Made by a program: the position numbers and the translations under genes
In this document: positions 10,028 to 22,178 of the stretch, piece after piece
Numbering within the stretch: the first letter of the stretch is position 1
Layout: each line of letters starts with the position of its first letter
NCBI RefSeq assembly: GCF_022965805.1
Contig: NW_027331376.1
Coordinates: 62,001-126,000 of the forward strand
Direction: 5' to 3'
Length of the DNA: 64,000 nucleotides
Source of the DNA: Primulina eburnea
Lineage: Eukaryota; Streptophyta; Magnoliopsida; Lamiales; Gesneriaceae
Notes under the pieces: generated by a model
What the model was told of the DNA's origin: nothing
Databases searched by the model: none
The model's input: only the letters and a program-made list of their open reading frames with translations

Positions 10028-13000
10028 TCAAAAGAGCTCTGGATGCTCTGAACGCATACGACTCTCTAACTCCCAAGTGGCTTCTTCAGTGCCTCTGCGC
10101 TGCCACTGCACTAAGACAAGAGGAATGATCTTATTCCGCAACACCTTGTCTTTGCGATCGAGAATCTGAACTGGTCGCTCCACGTAAGACAAATCTGATT
10201 CAAGTTGAACTTCAGAGGGATGCAAGATGTGAGACTCATCTGCTACGTAACGTCTCAACAAAGATACGTGGAACACATCATGAATACCGGACAGATACGG
10301 AGGTAATGCTAACCTGTAAGCTAAATCTCCCACACATTCTAGAATCTCAAAAGGACCAATGAATCTCGGAGATAGCTTACCCTTGAGACCAAATCTCAAA
10401 ATCCTGCGAAAAGGCGAAACTCGGAGAAACACTTTCTCACCTGGCTGAAAATAAAGAGGTCGCCGCTTGGTGTTCGCATAACTAGCCTGTCGATCCTGGG
10501 CAATCTTAATCCGCTTCTTGATTACTGCAACTTTATCAATAGCCTGCTGGACTAACTCCGGTCCCTCAACATGTCGTTCACCAACTTCGTCCCAGAATAA
10601 AGGAGTACGACAACGTCGCCCATACAACGCCTCAAATGGTGCCATACCAATACTACGATGGTAGCTGTTGTTGTACGCGAACTCAATCAAAGGCAAATGA
10701 TCCTGCCAAGCGGGTCCGAAATCCATAACACAAGCTCGCAACATATCCTCAAGCGTACGGATAGTCCTCTCTGACTGATCGTCAGTCTCCGGATGATAAG
10801 CAGTACTCAGACTCAGTGTAGTACCCAAAACTGACTGGAAACTACCCCAAAACCGTGAGGTAAAACGAGGATCTCTGTCACTGACAATACTGACAGGCAC
10901 TCCATGCAAACGTACAATCTCCTGAATGTACAATCGAGCCATACGATCGAAAGTGAAATCCCGGTTATAAGGCAGAAAATGAGCAGACTTGGTGAGTCGA
11001 TCCACCACTACCCAAATAGCATCACTATTCCTCGACGATAATGGCAAGTGAGTAATGAAATCCATCGTGATATGCTCCCACTTCCATTCAGGAATAGGTA
11101 GATTCAACAATAATCCTCCAGGTCGACGGTGCTCTGCCTTAACCTGTTGACAAACAAGACACTTGGAAACAAACTGATAAACACTGCGCTTCATCCCTTT
11201 CCACCAAAATCGTGTCCTCAAGTCTTTATACATCTTGTTGCTTCCTGGATGAATACTTAGCTTGCTTCGATGAGCATGAGATAAGATCTCCTCCCTCAAA
11301 GTATCATCCTCTGGTACTACAACCCGATTAGACAAACACAGAAGACCATTAGACTGATAATGGAAACCGCTATCTCCACCCGCTAACCGAGCTAATCTCT
11401 GAGTCTTCAGATCAGACATCTGAGCATCTCGAATCCGAGCGAACAAAGCTGGCTCAGATAAAATGGTAGCAACACGAATGCTCTCCATACCTTTCCGATG
11501 TTTGAAATTAAATCCCAACGAACAACAATCCTGGATAGTACTAATCATAGCACTGGTCTGAAGTGCAGAAACTCTCACTTTGCGACTAAGAGCATCAGCT
11601 GTGAGATTTGCAGAGCCTGGATGGTACTTGATCTCGCAGTCATAATCTTTCAGCAAATCCATCCAACGACGTTGCCTCATGTTCAACTCAGCCTGAGTGA
11701 ACAGATATTTCAGACTCTTATGATCAGTAAAGATTTCAAACTTAACCCCGTACAAGTAATGACGCCAAATCTTCAGCGCGAACACAATAGCTGCCAACTC
11801 TAAATCATGAGTAGGGTACTTCTCCTCGTGAGATTTCAGCTGCCTGGAAGCGTAAGCGATCACATGACCATTCTGCGTCAACACACACCCTAAGCCTTGA
11901 AAAGAGGCATCGGTGTATACACTGAAACCATCAGATCCTGACGGTAACGCCAAAACAGGTGCAGAAGTCAGAAGTCGACGAAGCTCTCTGAAACTATCTT
12001 CGCACTCAGATGACCACTCAAATGGAACATCCTTCCGAGTAAGTTGCGTCAAAGGTCTAGCTACCTGGGAGAAATTCACGATGAAGCGACGATAATACCC
12101 TGCTAGACCTAGAAAACTACGGATCTCAGCCACCGTCGTAGGACGTGACCAATTTAGCACTGCCTCAATCTTGCTGGGATCCACAGAAATTCCTTCCTTG
12201 GAAATCACATGACCAAGGAATACTACACGATCAATCCAGAACTCGCACTTACTCAGCTTAGCATACAATTGCTTCTCGCGAAGAATCTGCAACACAATCC
12301 TCAAGTGCTGGACATGCTCTTCCACACTATGAGAATAGATCAAGATATCATCAATGAAAACCACCACAAACTGATCCAGAAAATCTCGGAAGACTCGGTT
12401 CATCAGATCCATGAACACCGCTGGCGCATTCGTCAATCCGAATGGCATAACTAGAAACTCGTAATGCCCATAACGAGTACGAAATGCAGTCTTGGAAATA
12501 TCATCATCTCTGACTCTCATCTGATGATAACCTGATCGCAAGTCGATCTTGGAGTAAACAGAAGTACCCTGAAGCTGATCGAACAAGTCATCAATACGGG
12601 GTAATGGGTACTTGTTTTTGATCGTCACCCGATTCAGCTGACGATAATCCATGCACAACCGCATCGATCCATCCTTCTTCTTGACAAACAAGACTGGAGC
12701 TCCCCAAGGCGAAACACTCGAGCGAATATAACCCTTATCAAGAAGATCCTGCAATTGCTGCTTCAGCTCTCTCATCTCTGACGGAGCCAGACGATAGGGG
12801 GCACGAGAAATCGGTGCAGTCCCTGGCATTAACTCAATGCCAAACTCCACCTCTCTAACCGGAGGAAAACAAGGAATCTCTTCTGGAAATACATCAGGAA
12901 ATTCACAAACCACTGGAATATCCTCTATACCAACACTACCTGTGGACGTATCAATTGCATAGATGAGGTAGCCTTCCCCGCCCGCCTCTAAAGCACGACA

Positions 13001-14449
13001 GGCTTTCAGAGCAGATACCACTGGCATCGGAGGTCGCGCTCCCTCACCATAGAAAAACCAACTAGAGCTCTCAGTCGTACGAAACTGAACAAGCTTCTGG
13101 TAACAATCCACAGTAGCTCGGTAGGTAGTCAAAATGTCTATACCCAAAATACAATCAAAATCTTCCATCTCCAGAATCATAAGATTCGCAGTCAACTCGT
13201 TACCCTCAAAATCTAAAGGACAACCCATCACTAGACGCTTGGCTAAAACCGAATGACCCATCGGGGTAGAAACAGAAAGAATGACGTCTAGAGAAACATA
13301 CGGTAACTTATGACGCTTAACGAATCGTGCAGAAATGAATGAATGAGATGCTCCGGTATCTATAAGAACAAAAGCAGGAATACCGCATAAACAAAAAGTA
13401 CCTGCTATGACTCTCTCGGTCTCATCTGCAGCCTGATCCTGGTTCAACGCAAAAACTTGACCTTGGGCACGAGGTCGAAGATTTGAACTACCCACTGCTT
13501 GACCCTGCCTCCTCTGCTGAACAGTCGTCTGAGATCCAGAACCGGATCCTGCTCCACCTCGCAACTGAGGACAATTCTTCTTAATATGCCCCATCTCTCC
13601 GCACTGATAAAAAGCTCCTGCGGCTACTCGGCATTGCTCCGATGGATGGTTCTTCCCACAATGCGCACAAGATTCCTTCTTCTTACCAAAACGGAAAACA
13701 CCGCTAGATCGAGATCCAGATCCAGAAGAAGACGAACCAGATTTCTTGAACGACTGAGATCGAGGCCTCAAAGTACTCGGAGGTCTAGAAGAAGAAAGAA
13801 TAGCCCTACCACGCTGGAGACTGATCTCTGCCTGGCGACACCGGTTCACTAACCCATCATAAGAAGTAGGATTATCACAGACAGTGACTCGATCAAAGAT
13901 CTCCTGATTAAGGCCCTGGAGGAAATGATCATACTTGGCCTCAGAACTGCCACTGATATGAGGAGCGAAGGGTAACAACTCAAAGAATTTCTGCTGATAC
14001 TCATCAACAGACATACTCCCCTGCTTAAGGTTCAGGAGCTCAATCGTCTTGGCCTGGCGAAGGGCTGGAGGAAAGTACAGCTGCATGAACGCTGCACGGA
14101 AATCGGCCCAAGTCGCTCTACCCTGAGACTGAACTATCGGCGCAGAAGTCGATCGCCACCACCTGCGAGCACGGCCCTCGAGAAGAAAACTAAGGGTCTC
14201 CATCTTCTGCTCATCGGTGCACTGGAATGCGCGGAAACAACTCTCCATGCGCTCTAACCAATCCTCCGCATCATCGGGAGTCTCACCGCCAACTAAAGGC
14301 TTAGGCCCCATCTGCATGAAACGATGCATATCGAAACGCCTAGGACCATCCCGACGATGACGATGCTCACGGTGACGCCTATGATCATCCTGGTCACCCC
14401 ATCGACCTACACTCCCCTGACTACTCCCGTCATCAAAATGGTCAGCCAT
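10028..14449 (-). CDS. gag-pol: Gag-Pol polyprotein of element B (1473 aa)
   Basis: A single frame encodes Gag, protease, RT, RNase H, integrase and a chromodomain-like tail. I chose the Met at 14449 ([10 protein letters not shown]) because the frame upstream runs back through the primer-binding site and LTR end. The Gag core spans about residues 45-230. A CX2CX3HX4C knuckle starts at C261. Protease has DTGAS with D364. RT has FIDD at 698-701. Integrase has an HHCC finger and the triad D1130, D1191, E1227 with 35-residue spacing. The tail ends [10 protein letters not shown]. Two oddities: the second CCHC knuckle has Phe at 280 (codon TTT) where Cys is expected (FYQCGEMGH), and residue 1224 is Asp where element A has Gly (TDDQSE against SDGQSE), three residues before the catalytic Glu. 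These could reduce activity; otherwise the protein looks complete. Confidence 0.95.
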   Translation of the reverse strand: MADHFDDGSSQGSVGRWGDQDDHRRHREHRHRRDGPRRFDMHRFMQMGPKPLVGGETPDDAEDWLERMESCFRAFQCTDEQKMETLSFLLEGRARRWWRSTSAPIVQSQGRATWADFRAAFMQLYFPPALRQAKTIELLNLKQGSMSVDEYQQKFFELLPFAPHISGSSEAKYDHFLQGLNQEIFDRVTVCDNPTSYDGLVNRCRQAEISLQRGRAILSSSRPPSTLRPRSQSFKKSGSSSSGSGSRSSGVFRFGKKKESCAHCGKNHPSEQCRVAAGAFYQCGEMGHIKKNCPQLRGGAGSGSGSQTTVQQRRQGQAVGSSNLRPRAQGQVFALNQDQAADETERVIAGTFCLCGIPAFVLIDTGASHSFISARFVKRHKLPYVSLDVILSVSTPMGHSVLAKRLVMGCPLDFEGNELTANLMILEMEDFDCILGIDILTTYRATVDCYQKLVQFRTTESSSWFFYGEGARPPMPVVSALKACRALEAGGEGYLIYAIDTSTGSVGIEDIPVVCEFPDVFPEEIPCFPPVREVEFGIELMPGTAPISRAPYRLAPSEMRELKQQLQDLLDKGYIRSSVSPWGAPVLFVKKKDGSMRLCMDYRQLNRVTIKNKYPLPRIDDLFDQLQGTSVYSKIDLRSGYHQMRVRDDDISKTAFRTRYGHYEFLVMPFGLTNAPAVFMDLMNRVFRDFLDQFVVVFIDDILIYSHSVEEHVQHLRIVLQILREKQLYAKLSKCEFWIDRVVFLGHVISKEGISVDPSKIEAVLNWSRPTTVAEIRSFLGLAGYYRRFIVNFSQVARPLTQLTRKDVPFEWSSECEDSFRELRRLLTSAPVLALPSGSDGFSVYTDASFQGLGCVLTQNGHVIAYASRQLKSHEEKYPTHDLELAAIVFALKIWRHYLYGVKFEIFTDHKSLKYLFTQAELNMRQRRWMDLLKDYDCEIKYHPGSANLTADALSRKVRVSALQTSAMISTIQDCCSLGFNFKHRKGMESIRVATILSEPALFARIRDAQMSDLKTQRLARLAGGDSGFHYQSNGLLCLSNRVVVPEDDTLREEILSHAHRSKLSIHPGSNKMYKDLRTRFWWKGMKRSVYQFVSKCLVCQQVKAEHRRPGGLLLNLPIPEWKWEHITMDFITHLPLSSRNSDAIWVVVDRLTKSAHFLPYNRDFTFDRMARLYIQEIVRLHGVPVSIVSDRDPRFTSRFWGSFQSVLGTTLSLSTAYHPETDDQSERTIRTLEDMLRACVMDFGPAWQDHLPLIEFAYNNSYHRSIGMAPFEALYGRRCRTPLFWDEVGERHVEGPELVQQAIDKVAVIKKRIKIAQDRQASYANTKRRPLYFQPGEKVFLRVSPFRRILRFGLKGKLSPRFIGPFEILECVGDLAYRLALPPYLSGIHDVFHVSLLRRYVADESHILHPSEVQLESDLSYVERPVQILDRKDKVLRNKIIPLVLVQWQRRGTEEATWELESRMRSEHPELF

Positions 14450-14532
14450 CGCTACAAGATAGAATAGGGAAAATGGTAAAATGGTCAACGGAAATCCCAA
14501 AACAGAATCTATATCCCAAAAATCATACGCAT

Positions 14533-14544
14533 GCTCTGATACCA
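14533..14544 (-). promoter_or_regulatory. Primer-binding site of element B (tRNA-iMet type)
   Basis: The minus strand reads TGGTATCAGAGC, four bases after the 5' LTR end. This 12-mer matches the complement of the 3' end of plant initiator methionine tRNA, the usual primer for Ty3/gypsy elements. Confidence 0.92.
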
Positions 14545-15658
14545 TAAATGTAGTGACCCGTTCCAGAATCACCTACTAATCAAGAGCTAAGCATGCAATT
14601 AACTTAATTAACAATAATCAGAGATAACAGCGGAAATATGGCCAACGACAAAAGTTATACAACCCAATCGAAAAACAGAATAACTTAATATATTCGGTAC
14701 AACCATATCGAAAAGACTAGTACTGAAAACTAAACCAAACAGCTACTCACTGTCCTCCTCCTGCTCGTCCTGAGCCATCCAACCTGAGACCTGCCCCGTA
14801 GGAATGGGGTGTCCAAGATAAACAAAACCGAGGACGTGAGCGATAAGAACGCCTAGTACAAAAGTATGAGTATACAGACCTATATGAAATGCACATGCTA
14901 TGATCATGATACCGGGGTAGTCAAGAAACAGGAGTCACAAAAGGATCTCAACAATGCTCAGTCTAGAGGCGCCGAGTGGATAGTGCCGCGCGGTCCAACC
15001 TCTGGGTCACTGCATCCACTACAAGACAGACGTGGACCTAAAATGTCCCGGACCACCGAAGCCCTCCCGACCCGTCGGCCACTGTGTACTCTCGGTGTCC
15101 ATGCGTCCACAAGACAGGGCTGAGCGACCCCAAGATATAGCTTATCTCGAAAGAGATACAGCTCAACAGTAAAGGCTATCTCGAAGGAGATACGGCTCAA
15201 CGTGATATGCAATATGCATCATAACTCGTGACATAATAGCATGCGTCATATGATATATAACAATGCAGCAAATAATCATGCAACACATATATGAATGTAT
15301 ACTCAACCAGAATATCTCGGATAGTACTTTCGTACCTCTATCACAGCAATCCTAATCCACTGGAATAACCAAACAACAGGTCTAGTCCAAGCCTATTCAT
15401 CAAGTGAAAACCATCACTAAAACTTATCTACCAGACTTAACTAGATAATCCTGAGATAATACTGATACAAATCCAAACCTTCGTCCGTCGTTAGCCCTTT
15501 GATGTCGATTGCCTCGTAACTCAGGCGCTGCTATGCTACCAATCCCGGCAGCTCTTGGCTATCGCTCGAATAACAACTAGCCCTAGAATCCTTCCAAAAC
15601 TCTCAAGGAGGAGACTCAACTCAAGGAATGGCAAGTCACAAATGAGAAATCCGAGCAC

Positions 15659-15666
15659 TATTTATA
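15659..15666 (-). promoter_or_regulatory. TATA box in element B 5' LTR
   Basis: TATAAATA on the minus strand follows the cluster of TTCGGA/TCCGAA palindromes. Transcription is expected to start about 30 bp further left and run into gag-pol. Confidence 0.78.
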
Positions 15667-15672
15667 GGCCAT

Positions 15673-15896
15673 GTTCGGATCGTCCGAACCCTCTTCGGAA
15701 CGTCCGAACTCCTACGTGTCCATCGGCTCTTGACAGCTCATGATCGGATCCTCCGATCATACACTTCGGACCGTCCGAACTTGCATGAAAACTGACGTGT
15801 CGATCCACTCTTGACACCTCATGTTCGGATCCACCGAACCCACTTCGGAGCGTCCGAACTCTTCGGTGCTTCCGAACCATCTTCAGACCTTCCGAT
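15673..15896 (-). repeat. U3 inverted-repeat cluster, 5' LTR of element B
   Basis: Same set of about seven TTCGGA-N-TCCGAA-like palindromes as in the 3' LTR, upstream of the TATA box on the minus strand. Confidence 0.75.
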
Positions 15897-15952
15897 CATG
15901 ATTAATCACCATTAGTCCGTTAATTAACCAATTCGGCATTCGGGCTACTACA

Positions 15953-15957
15953 GATTC
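15953..15957. other. Target-site duplication, right copy (element B)
   Basis: GATTC directly follows the right LTR end (CTACTACA) and equals 8468-8472. Confidence 0.95.
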
Positions 15958-18900
15958 AATTTATGGATTACTTTATGGGCTAAACTTTGCACAATAAAGT
16001 TGTAATCTACTACTTGTCATCCTCAAACGGATGGACAAACTGAAGTTGTAAATAGGACTTTGGGAACACTTTTGCGTGCTATTCTTAAAAAGAACTTGGA
16101 TTGACATTTCTATGGACTTTATTTTGGGGTTGCCTAGGACTAAGAAGGGAAGGGATTCTATTTTTGGATTACTTTACGGGCTAAACTTTGCTCCATATAG
16201 TTGTAATCTACTACTTGTCATCCTCAAACGGATGGACAAACTGAAGTTGTCAATAGAACTTTGGGTACACTTTTGCGTGCTATTCTTAAAAAGAACTTGG
16301 ATTGACATTTCTATGGACTTTATTTTGGGGTTGCCTAGGACTTAGAAGGGGAGGGATTCTTAAAAGAACTTGGATTGACATTTCTATGGACTTTATTTTG
16401 GGGTTGCCTAGGACTAAGAAGGGGAGGGATTATATTTTTGGATTACTTTATGGGCTAAACTTTGCACAATAAAGTTGTAATCTACTACTTGTCATCCTCA
16501 AACGGATGGACAAACCGAAGTTGTCAATAGAACTTTGGGTACACTTTTGCGTGCTATTCTTAAAAAGAACATGGATTGACATTTCTATGGACTTTATTTT
16601 GGGGTTTCCTAGGACTAAGAAGGGGAGGGATTCTATTTTTGGATTACTTTATGGGCTAAACTTTGCACAATAAAGTTGTAATCTACTACTTGTCATCCTC
16701 AAATGGATGGACAAACCGAAGTTGTCAATAGAACTTTTGGGTACACTTTTGCGTGCTATTCTTAAAAAGAACTTGGAATGACATTTCTATGGACTTTATT
16801 TTGGGGTTGCCTAGGACTAAGAAGGGGAGAGATTCTATTTTTGGATTACTTTATGGGCTAAACTTTGCACAATAAACTTTGGGTACACTTTCGCGTGCTA
16901 TTCTTAAAAGAACTTGGATTGACATTTCTATGAACTTTATTTTGGGGTTGTCTAGGACTAAGAAGGGGAGGGATTATATTTATGGATTACTTTATGGGCT
17001 AAACTTTGCACAATATTGTTGTATCTACTATAAAAAGGGGAGGGATTATATTTATGGATTAGTTTATGGGCTAAACTTTGCACAATAAAGTTGTAATCTA
17101 CTACTTGTCATCCTCAAACGGATGGACAAACTGAAGTTGTAAATAGAACTTTCGGAACAATTTTGCGTGCTATTCTTAAAAGAACTTAGATTGACATTTC
17201 TATGGACTTTATTTTGGGGTTGCCTAGGACTAAGAAGGGGAGGGATTCTATTTTTGGACTACTTTATGGGCTAAACTTTGCACAATAAAGTTGTAATCTA
17301 CTATTTGTCATCCTCAAACGGATGGACAAACTGAAGTTGTCAATAGAACTTTGGGTACACTTTTGCGTGCTATTCTTAAAAAGATCTTGGATTGACATTT
17401 CTATGGACTTTATTTTTGGGTTGCCTAGGACTAAGAAGGGGAGGGATTCTTAAAAGAACTTGGATTGACATTTCTATGGACTTTATTTTGGGGTTGCCTA
17501 GGACTAAGAAGGGGAGGGATTATATTTTTGGATTACTTTATGGGCTAAACTTTGCACAATAAAGTTTTAATCTACTACTTGTCATCCTCAAACAGATGGA
17601 CAAACTGAAGTTGTCAATAGAACTTTTGGGTACACTTTTGCGTGCTATTCTAAAAAAGAACTTGGAATGACATTTCTATGTACTTTATTTTGGGGTTGCC
17701 TAGAACTAAGAAGGGGAAGGATTCTATTTTTAGATTACTTTATGGGCTAAACTTTCCACAATAAAATTTGGGTACACTTTCGCGTGCTATTCTTAAAAGA
17801 ACTTGGATTGACATTTCTATGGACTTTATTTTGGGGTTGACTAGGACTAAGAAGGGGAGGGATTCTATTTATGGATTACTTTATGGGCTAAACTTTGCAC
17901 AATAAAGTTGTAATCTACTACTTGTCATCCTCAAACGGATGGACAAACTGAAGTTGTAAATAGAACTTTGGGAACACTTTTGCGTGCTATTCTTAAAAGA
18001 ACTTGGATTGACATTTCTATGGACTTTATTTTGGGGTTGCCTAGGACTAAGAAGGGGAGGGATTCTATTTATGGATTACTTTATGGGCTAAACTTTGCAC
18101 AATAAAGTTGTAATCTACTACTTGTCATCCTCAAACGGATGGACAAACTGAAGTTGTAAATAGAACTTTGGGAACACTTTTGCGTGCTATTCTTAAAAAG
18201 AACTTGGATTGACATTTCTATGGACTTTATTTTGGGTTGCCTTGGACTAAGAAGGGGAGGGATTATATTTATGGATTACTTTATGGGTTAAACTTTGCAC
18301 AATAAAGTTGTAATCTACTACTTGTCATCCTCAAACGGATGGACAAACTGAAGTTGTCAATAGAACTTTGGGTACACTTTTGCGTGCTATTCTTAAAAAG
18401 AACTTGGATTGACATTTCTATGGACTTTATTTTACTTTGGGAACACTTTTGCGTGGTATTCTTAAAAGAACTTGGATTGACATTTCTATGGACTTTATTT
18501 TGGGGTTGCCTAGGACTAAGAAGGGGTGGGATTCTATTTATGGATTACTTTATCGGCTAAACTTTGCACAATAAAGTTGTAATCTACTACTTGTCATCCT
18601 CAAACGGATGGACAAACTGAAGTTGTAAATAGAACTTTGGGAACACTTTTGCGTGCTATTCTTAAAAAGAACATGGATTGATATTTTTATGGACTTTATT
18701 TTGTGGCTGCCTATAGACTAAGAAGGGAAGGGATTCTATTTTTGGATTACTTTATGGGCTAAACTTTGCACAATATTGTTGTAATCTACTACTTGTCATC
18801 CTCAAACTGATGGACAAACTGAAGTTGTCAATAGAACTTTGGGTACACTTTTGCGTGCTATTCTTAAAAAGAACATGGATTGACATATCTATGGACTTTA

Positions 18901-20475
18901 TTTTGGGGTTGCCTAGGACTAAGAAGGGGAGGGATTCTATTTTTGGATTACTTTATGGGCTAAACTTTGCACAATAAAGTTGTAATCTACTACTTGTCAT
19001 CCTCAAACGGATGGACAAACTGAAGTTGTCAATAGAACTTTTGGGTACACTTTTGCGTGCTATTCTTAAAAAGAACTTGGAATGACATTTCTATGGACTT
19101 TATTTTGGGGTTTCCTAGGACTAAGAAGGGGAGGGATTCTATTTTTGGATTACTTTATGGGCTAAACTTTGCACAATAAACTTTGAGTACACTTTCGCGT
19201 GCTATTCTTAAAAGAACTTGGATTGACATTTCTTTGGACTTTATTTTGGGGTTGTCTAGGACTAAGAAGGGGAGGGATTATATTTATGGATTACTTTATG
19301 GGCTAAACTTTGCACAATATTGTTGTAATCTACCACTTGTCATCCTCAAACGGATGGACAAACTGAAGTTGTAAATAGAACTTTGGGAACACTTTTGCGT
19401 GCTATTCTTAAAAGAACTTGGATTGACATTTCTATGGACTTTATTTTGGGGTTGCCTAGGACTAAGAAGGGGAGGGATTCAATTTATGGATTACTTTATG
19501 GGCTAAACTTTGCACAATAAAGTTGTAATCTACTACTTGTCATCCTCAAACGGATGGACAAACTGAAGTTGTAAATAGGACTTTGGGAACACTTTTGCGT
19601 GCTATTCTTAAAAAGAACTTGGATTGACATTTCTATGGACTTTATTTTGGGGTTGCCTAGGACTAAGAAGGGAAGAGATTCTATTTTTGGATTACTTTAC
19701 GGGCTAAACTTTGCTCCATATAGTTGTAATCTACTACTTGTCATCCTCAAACGGATGGACAAACTGAAGTTGTCAATAGAACTTTGGGTACACTTTTGCG
19801 TGCTATTCTTAAAAAGAACATGGATTGACATTTCTATGAACTTTATTTTGGGGTTGCCTAGGACTAAGAAGGGGAGGGATTCTATTTTTGGATTACTTTA
19901 TGGGCTAAACTTTGCACAATAAAGTTGTAATCTACTACTTGTCATCCTCAAACGGATGGACAAACTGAAGTTGTCAATAGAACTTTGGGTACACTTTTGT
20001 GTGCTATTCTTAAAAAGAACTTGGATTGACATTTCTATGGACTTTATTTTGGGGTTGCCTAGGACTTAGAAGGGGAGGGATTCTTAAAAGAACTTGGATT
20101 GACATTTCTATGGACTTTATTTTGGGGTTGCCTAGGACTAAGAAGGGGAGGGATTATATTTTTGGATTACTTTATGGGCTAAACTTTGCACAATAAAGTT
20201 GTAATCTACTACTTGTCATCCTCAAACGGATGGACAAACCGAAGTTGTCAATAGAACTTTGGGTACACTTTTGCGTGCTATTCTTAAAAAGAACATGGAT
20301 TGACATTTCTATGGACTTTATTTTGGGGTTTCCTAGGACTAAGAAGGGGAGGGATTCTATTTTTGGATTACTTTATGGGCTAAACTTTGCACAATAAAGT
20401 TGTAATCTACTACTTGTCATCCTCAAACGGATGGACAAACCGAAGTTGTCAATAGAACTTTTGGGTACACTTTTG

Positions 20476-20480
20476 CGTGC
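20476..20480. other. Putative target-site duplication, left copy (TR-GAG copy 1)
   Basis: CGTGC precedes the element (TATGGGGACC) and recurs directly after it at 28060-28064. Joining the flanks restores the monomer motif TTTTGCGTGCTATTC. The element end seems three bases short, so the boundary is slightly ambiguous. Confidence 0.75.
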
Positions 20481-22118
20481 TATGGGGACCCGGACGCTGA
20501 TCTGTCTTACTAATCATCTTTGGGATTTAATTATCAATTAAGATAAAACAGGGTCTAAAAGAATTTTCATTTTAACTAAGAACTGCGGAAGGTAATGGAA
20601 TCTATCTAATATACATTTCTATATATAACATACATTTCAGTATTAAAAGTACAATAATGTACAACCATTTAATCTAAGGTTCAACTACTAAAGTTCTAGT
20701 AGTAAAATCCAAGTCTACTGTAAGTCCGGAATCACCACGCTAATTCGTTCTTCTCTTATCATCATCTTGACCCTGATCCTGCCCCACCTGCCGTCATGCA
20801 CACATACAAAACAAGACGACAGCCGGATAACTCCGGTGAGAACAAATCCCAGTATAAAACATGGTAAGCATGTATATAAACAAACTAATTCATAAAACAT
20901 GTCAAAGAAAACCCTTAGATTTCATAAGCTATGAAATCTAATCAGGACAAGCATGCAACTCAGATCAGATAAACATGCCTCGAAACAATCTTAATCATAA
21001 TACATGCTAGCACACTGAAAGCAATAATGATGGGTCCCATGGTCTAGGAGCCACATCCACATGCGTATGCAATCCTAATCAAATCATGTCTAGACTCGAC
21101 TCGATCTACAACTCTAGGGATCCCGAGGTGAATAAGACGTCACTGGCTGTCACCTACCCACCACTCGAGGTGCTGTACGTCTTATTCCTAGACTTCGGCC
21201 TGATCTGTATCCGCATCTACAAAGGGGCGGTGATCTTCCCCAGAGCTGTGATATCGCCGAACGTCTAGAGTCTGCCTGATCTCCAGACTGTCCTATCTTA
21301 ATGCATGAATAACAATCTATAATCATAGCATAATCATATAAAAACATAATAAGAGTATAGTATGTGATTTATTGGGCAACTCAACGCGATCTCAATTGAG
21401 TTGTTCTTCTCGAATATCACATGAATTATACCTTTATCTTCCCCGTCCGAGGAAGACGAAGTCTCGAAGTCGAATTTGTCCATATCTGATCTGAAATGAC
21501 AAGAATAATACACTGTATCAATGTGTAGCTCAAAACACAATCTGTTCTGATCAATACCCAATTCAGAAATAAATCTGATCACATCAACAATATCACGAGA
21601 TAACAGAAACCAATACTGAATCTGATCAATCTGTACCAACTGATGTTTAGACGGCATAATACTACAGTCTTGTAACCCCGTTAGTCTTAACATCACAATT
21701 ATAATACCAGACTTCGAAATCAATACTGATACAAATGATAATCTCAATATCTGTACACTCTGAATCGATAATAACACAATTCTGATATCAACTCTAAATC
21801 AAATTATTTCTGAAAATCATAAAAATTCCATAAACACTCTGTTTCTAAATCTGACTTCGATTCTACAATATCTACGGCAGTAGAAACATCATATCTGAAT
21901 CATATGAAATTCTGACAATATCATAAAATCAAATCTTGTCTAAACGTAATAAAACTTACGTCCTTGCGTAGCCTGCGTTGATAGGAACACAGTACCGAAG
22001 TCGGATTTCAATTTGGATCAATGATTTGCTCGTAAATCAAATTTTAAAGAAAAGAGCAAAGCTTTTCCTCAACTCTCGTTTTCTTCCTGCCCCAAAGTCT
22101 GAAGGTTTGCATGTGAAT

Positions 22119-22132
22119 CTATATATATATAT
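22119..22132 (-). promoter_or_regulatory. TATA-like box, 3' LTR of TR-GAG copy 1
   Basis: An alternating (AT)n run, ATATATATATATAG on the minus strand, lies about 45 bp downstream of the palindrome minisatellite. It is the best candidate for the core promoter of this LTR. Confidence 0.55.
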
Positions 22133-22178
22133 TGCATGCTACTCATACGTGTCAATTCCGAAATTCGCCACAAACCAC

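Larger units (their letters stand above)
8473..15952 (-). mobile_element. Element B: complete Ty3/gypsy Tekay/Del-type LTR retrotransposon (7480 bp)
   Basis: All structural parts are present on the minus strand: 5' LTR (15952 to 14549), primer-binding site (14544-14533), one long gag-pol frame (14449 to 10028), polypurine tract (9893-9877), 3' LTR (9876 to 8473) and a 5-bp target duplication. Both LTRs are 1404 bp, and I count about seven substitutions between them by eye (about 0.5%). With an assumed plant rate of 1.3e-8 per site per year this would mean roughly 0.2 million years. Gag-pol has no stop or frameshift, but two odd residues are noted under the CDS. Confidence 0.96.
14549..15952 (-). 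repeat. 5' LTR of element B
   Basis: 1404 bp, partner of 8473-9876, with TG...CA ends. It contains the U3 inverted-repeat cluster (about 15673-15896) and TATAAATA at 15666-15659, which would drive element transcription leftward through gag-pol. Confidence 0.95.
15953..20480 (+). repeat. Satellite block 2: integrase-derived tandem array
   Basis: About 22 monomer equivalents, continuing the monomer interrupted by element B. Marker variants recur in the same order as in block 1: TTTGCTCCATATAGTTG at about 16187 and 19711 (3524 bp apart), CAATAAACTTTGGGTACAC near 16870 with relatives near 17760 and 19170, CTACTATAAAAAGGGGAGG near 17025, and TTTATTTTACTTTGGGAAC near 18427. Compared with the same phase in blocks 3 and 4, the first repeat here is one 200-bp monomer shorter (16076-16345 against 30438-30761). 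Open frames such as 16879-17088 and 19599-19922 are monomer fragments. Confidence 0.93.

Noticed and set aside
11498..13852. Plus-strand open frames across element B and minus-strand frames across element A pol
   Set aside because: They are antisense shadows of gag-pol with no domain of their own.
14450..14572. Longer N-terminus of the element B polyprotein starting at 14572
   Set aside because: The extension is translated LTR end and primer-binding site, so the Met at 14449 is the plausible start.
19599..19922. Satellite open frames of 60-117 codons reading [12 protein letters not shown] and relatives
   Set aside because: They are fragments of two integrase pieces fused by the repeat structure. 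Monomer length is not a multiple of three, so each frame ends within one or two monomers. Not genes.
21334..21777. 147-codon frame on the minus strand, present in all four TR-GAG LTRs (26732-27175, 54097-54459 shortened, 59496-59939)
   Set aside because: It lies in the LTR transcript/leader part, has no recognisable domain, and is repeated only because the LTRs are young copies; one copy is shortened by a single-base insertion.
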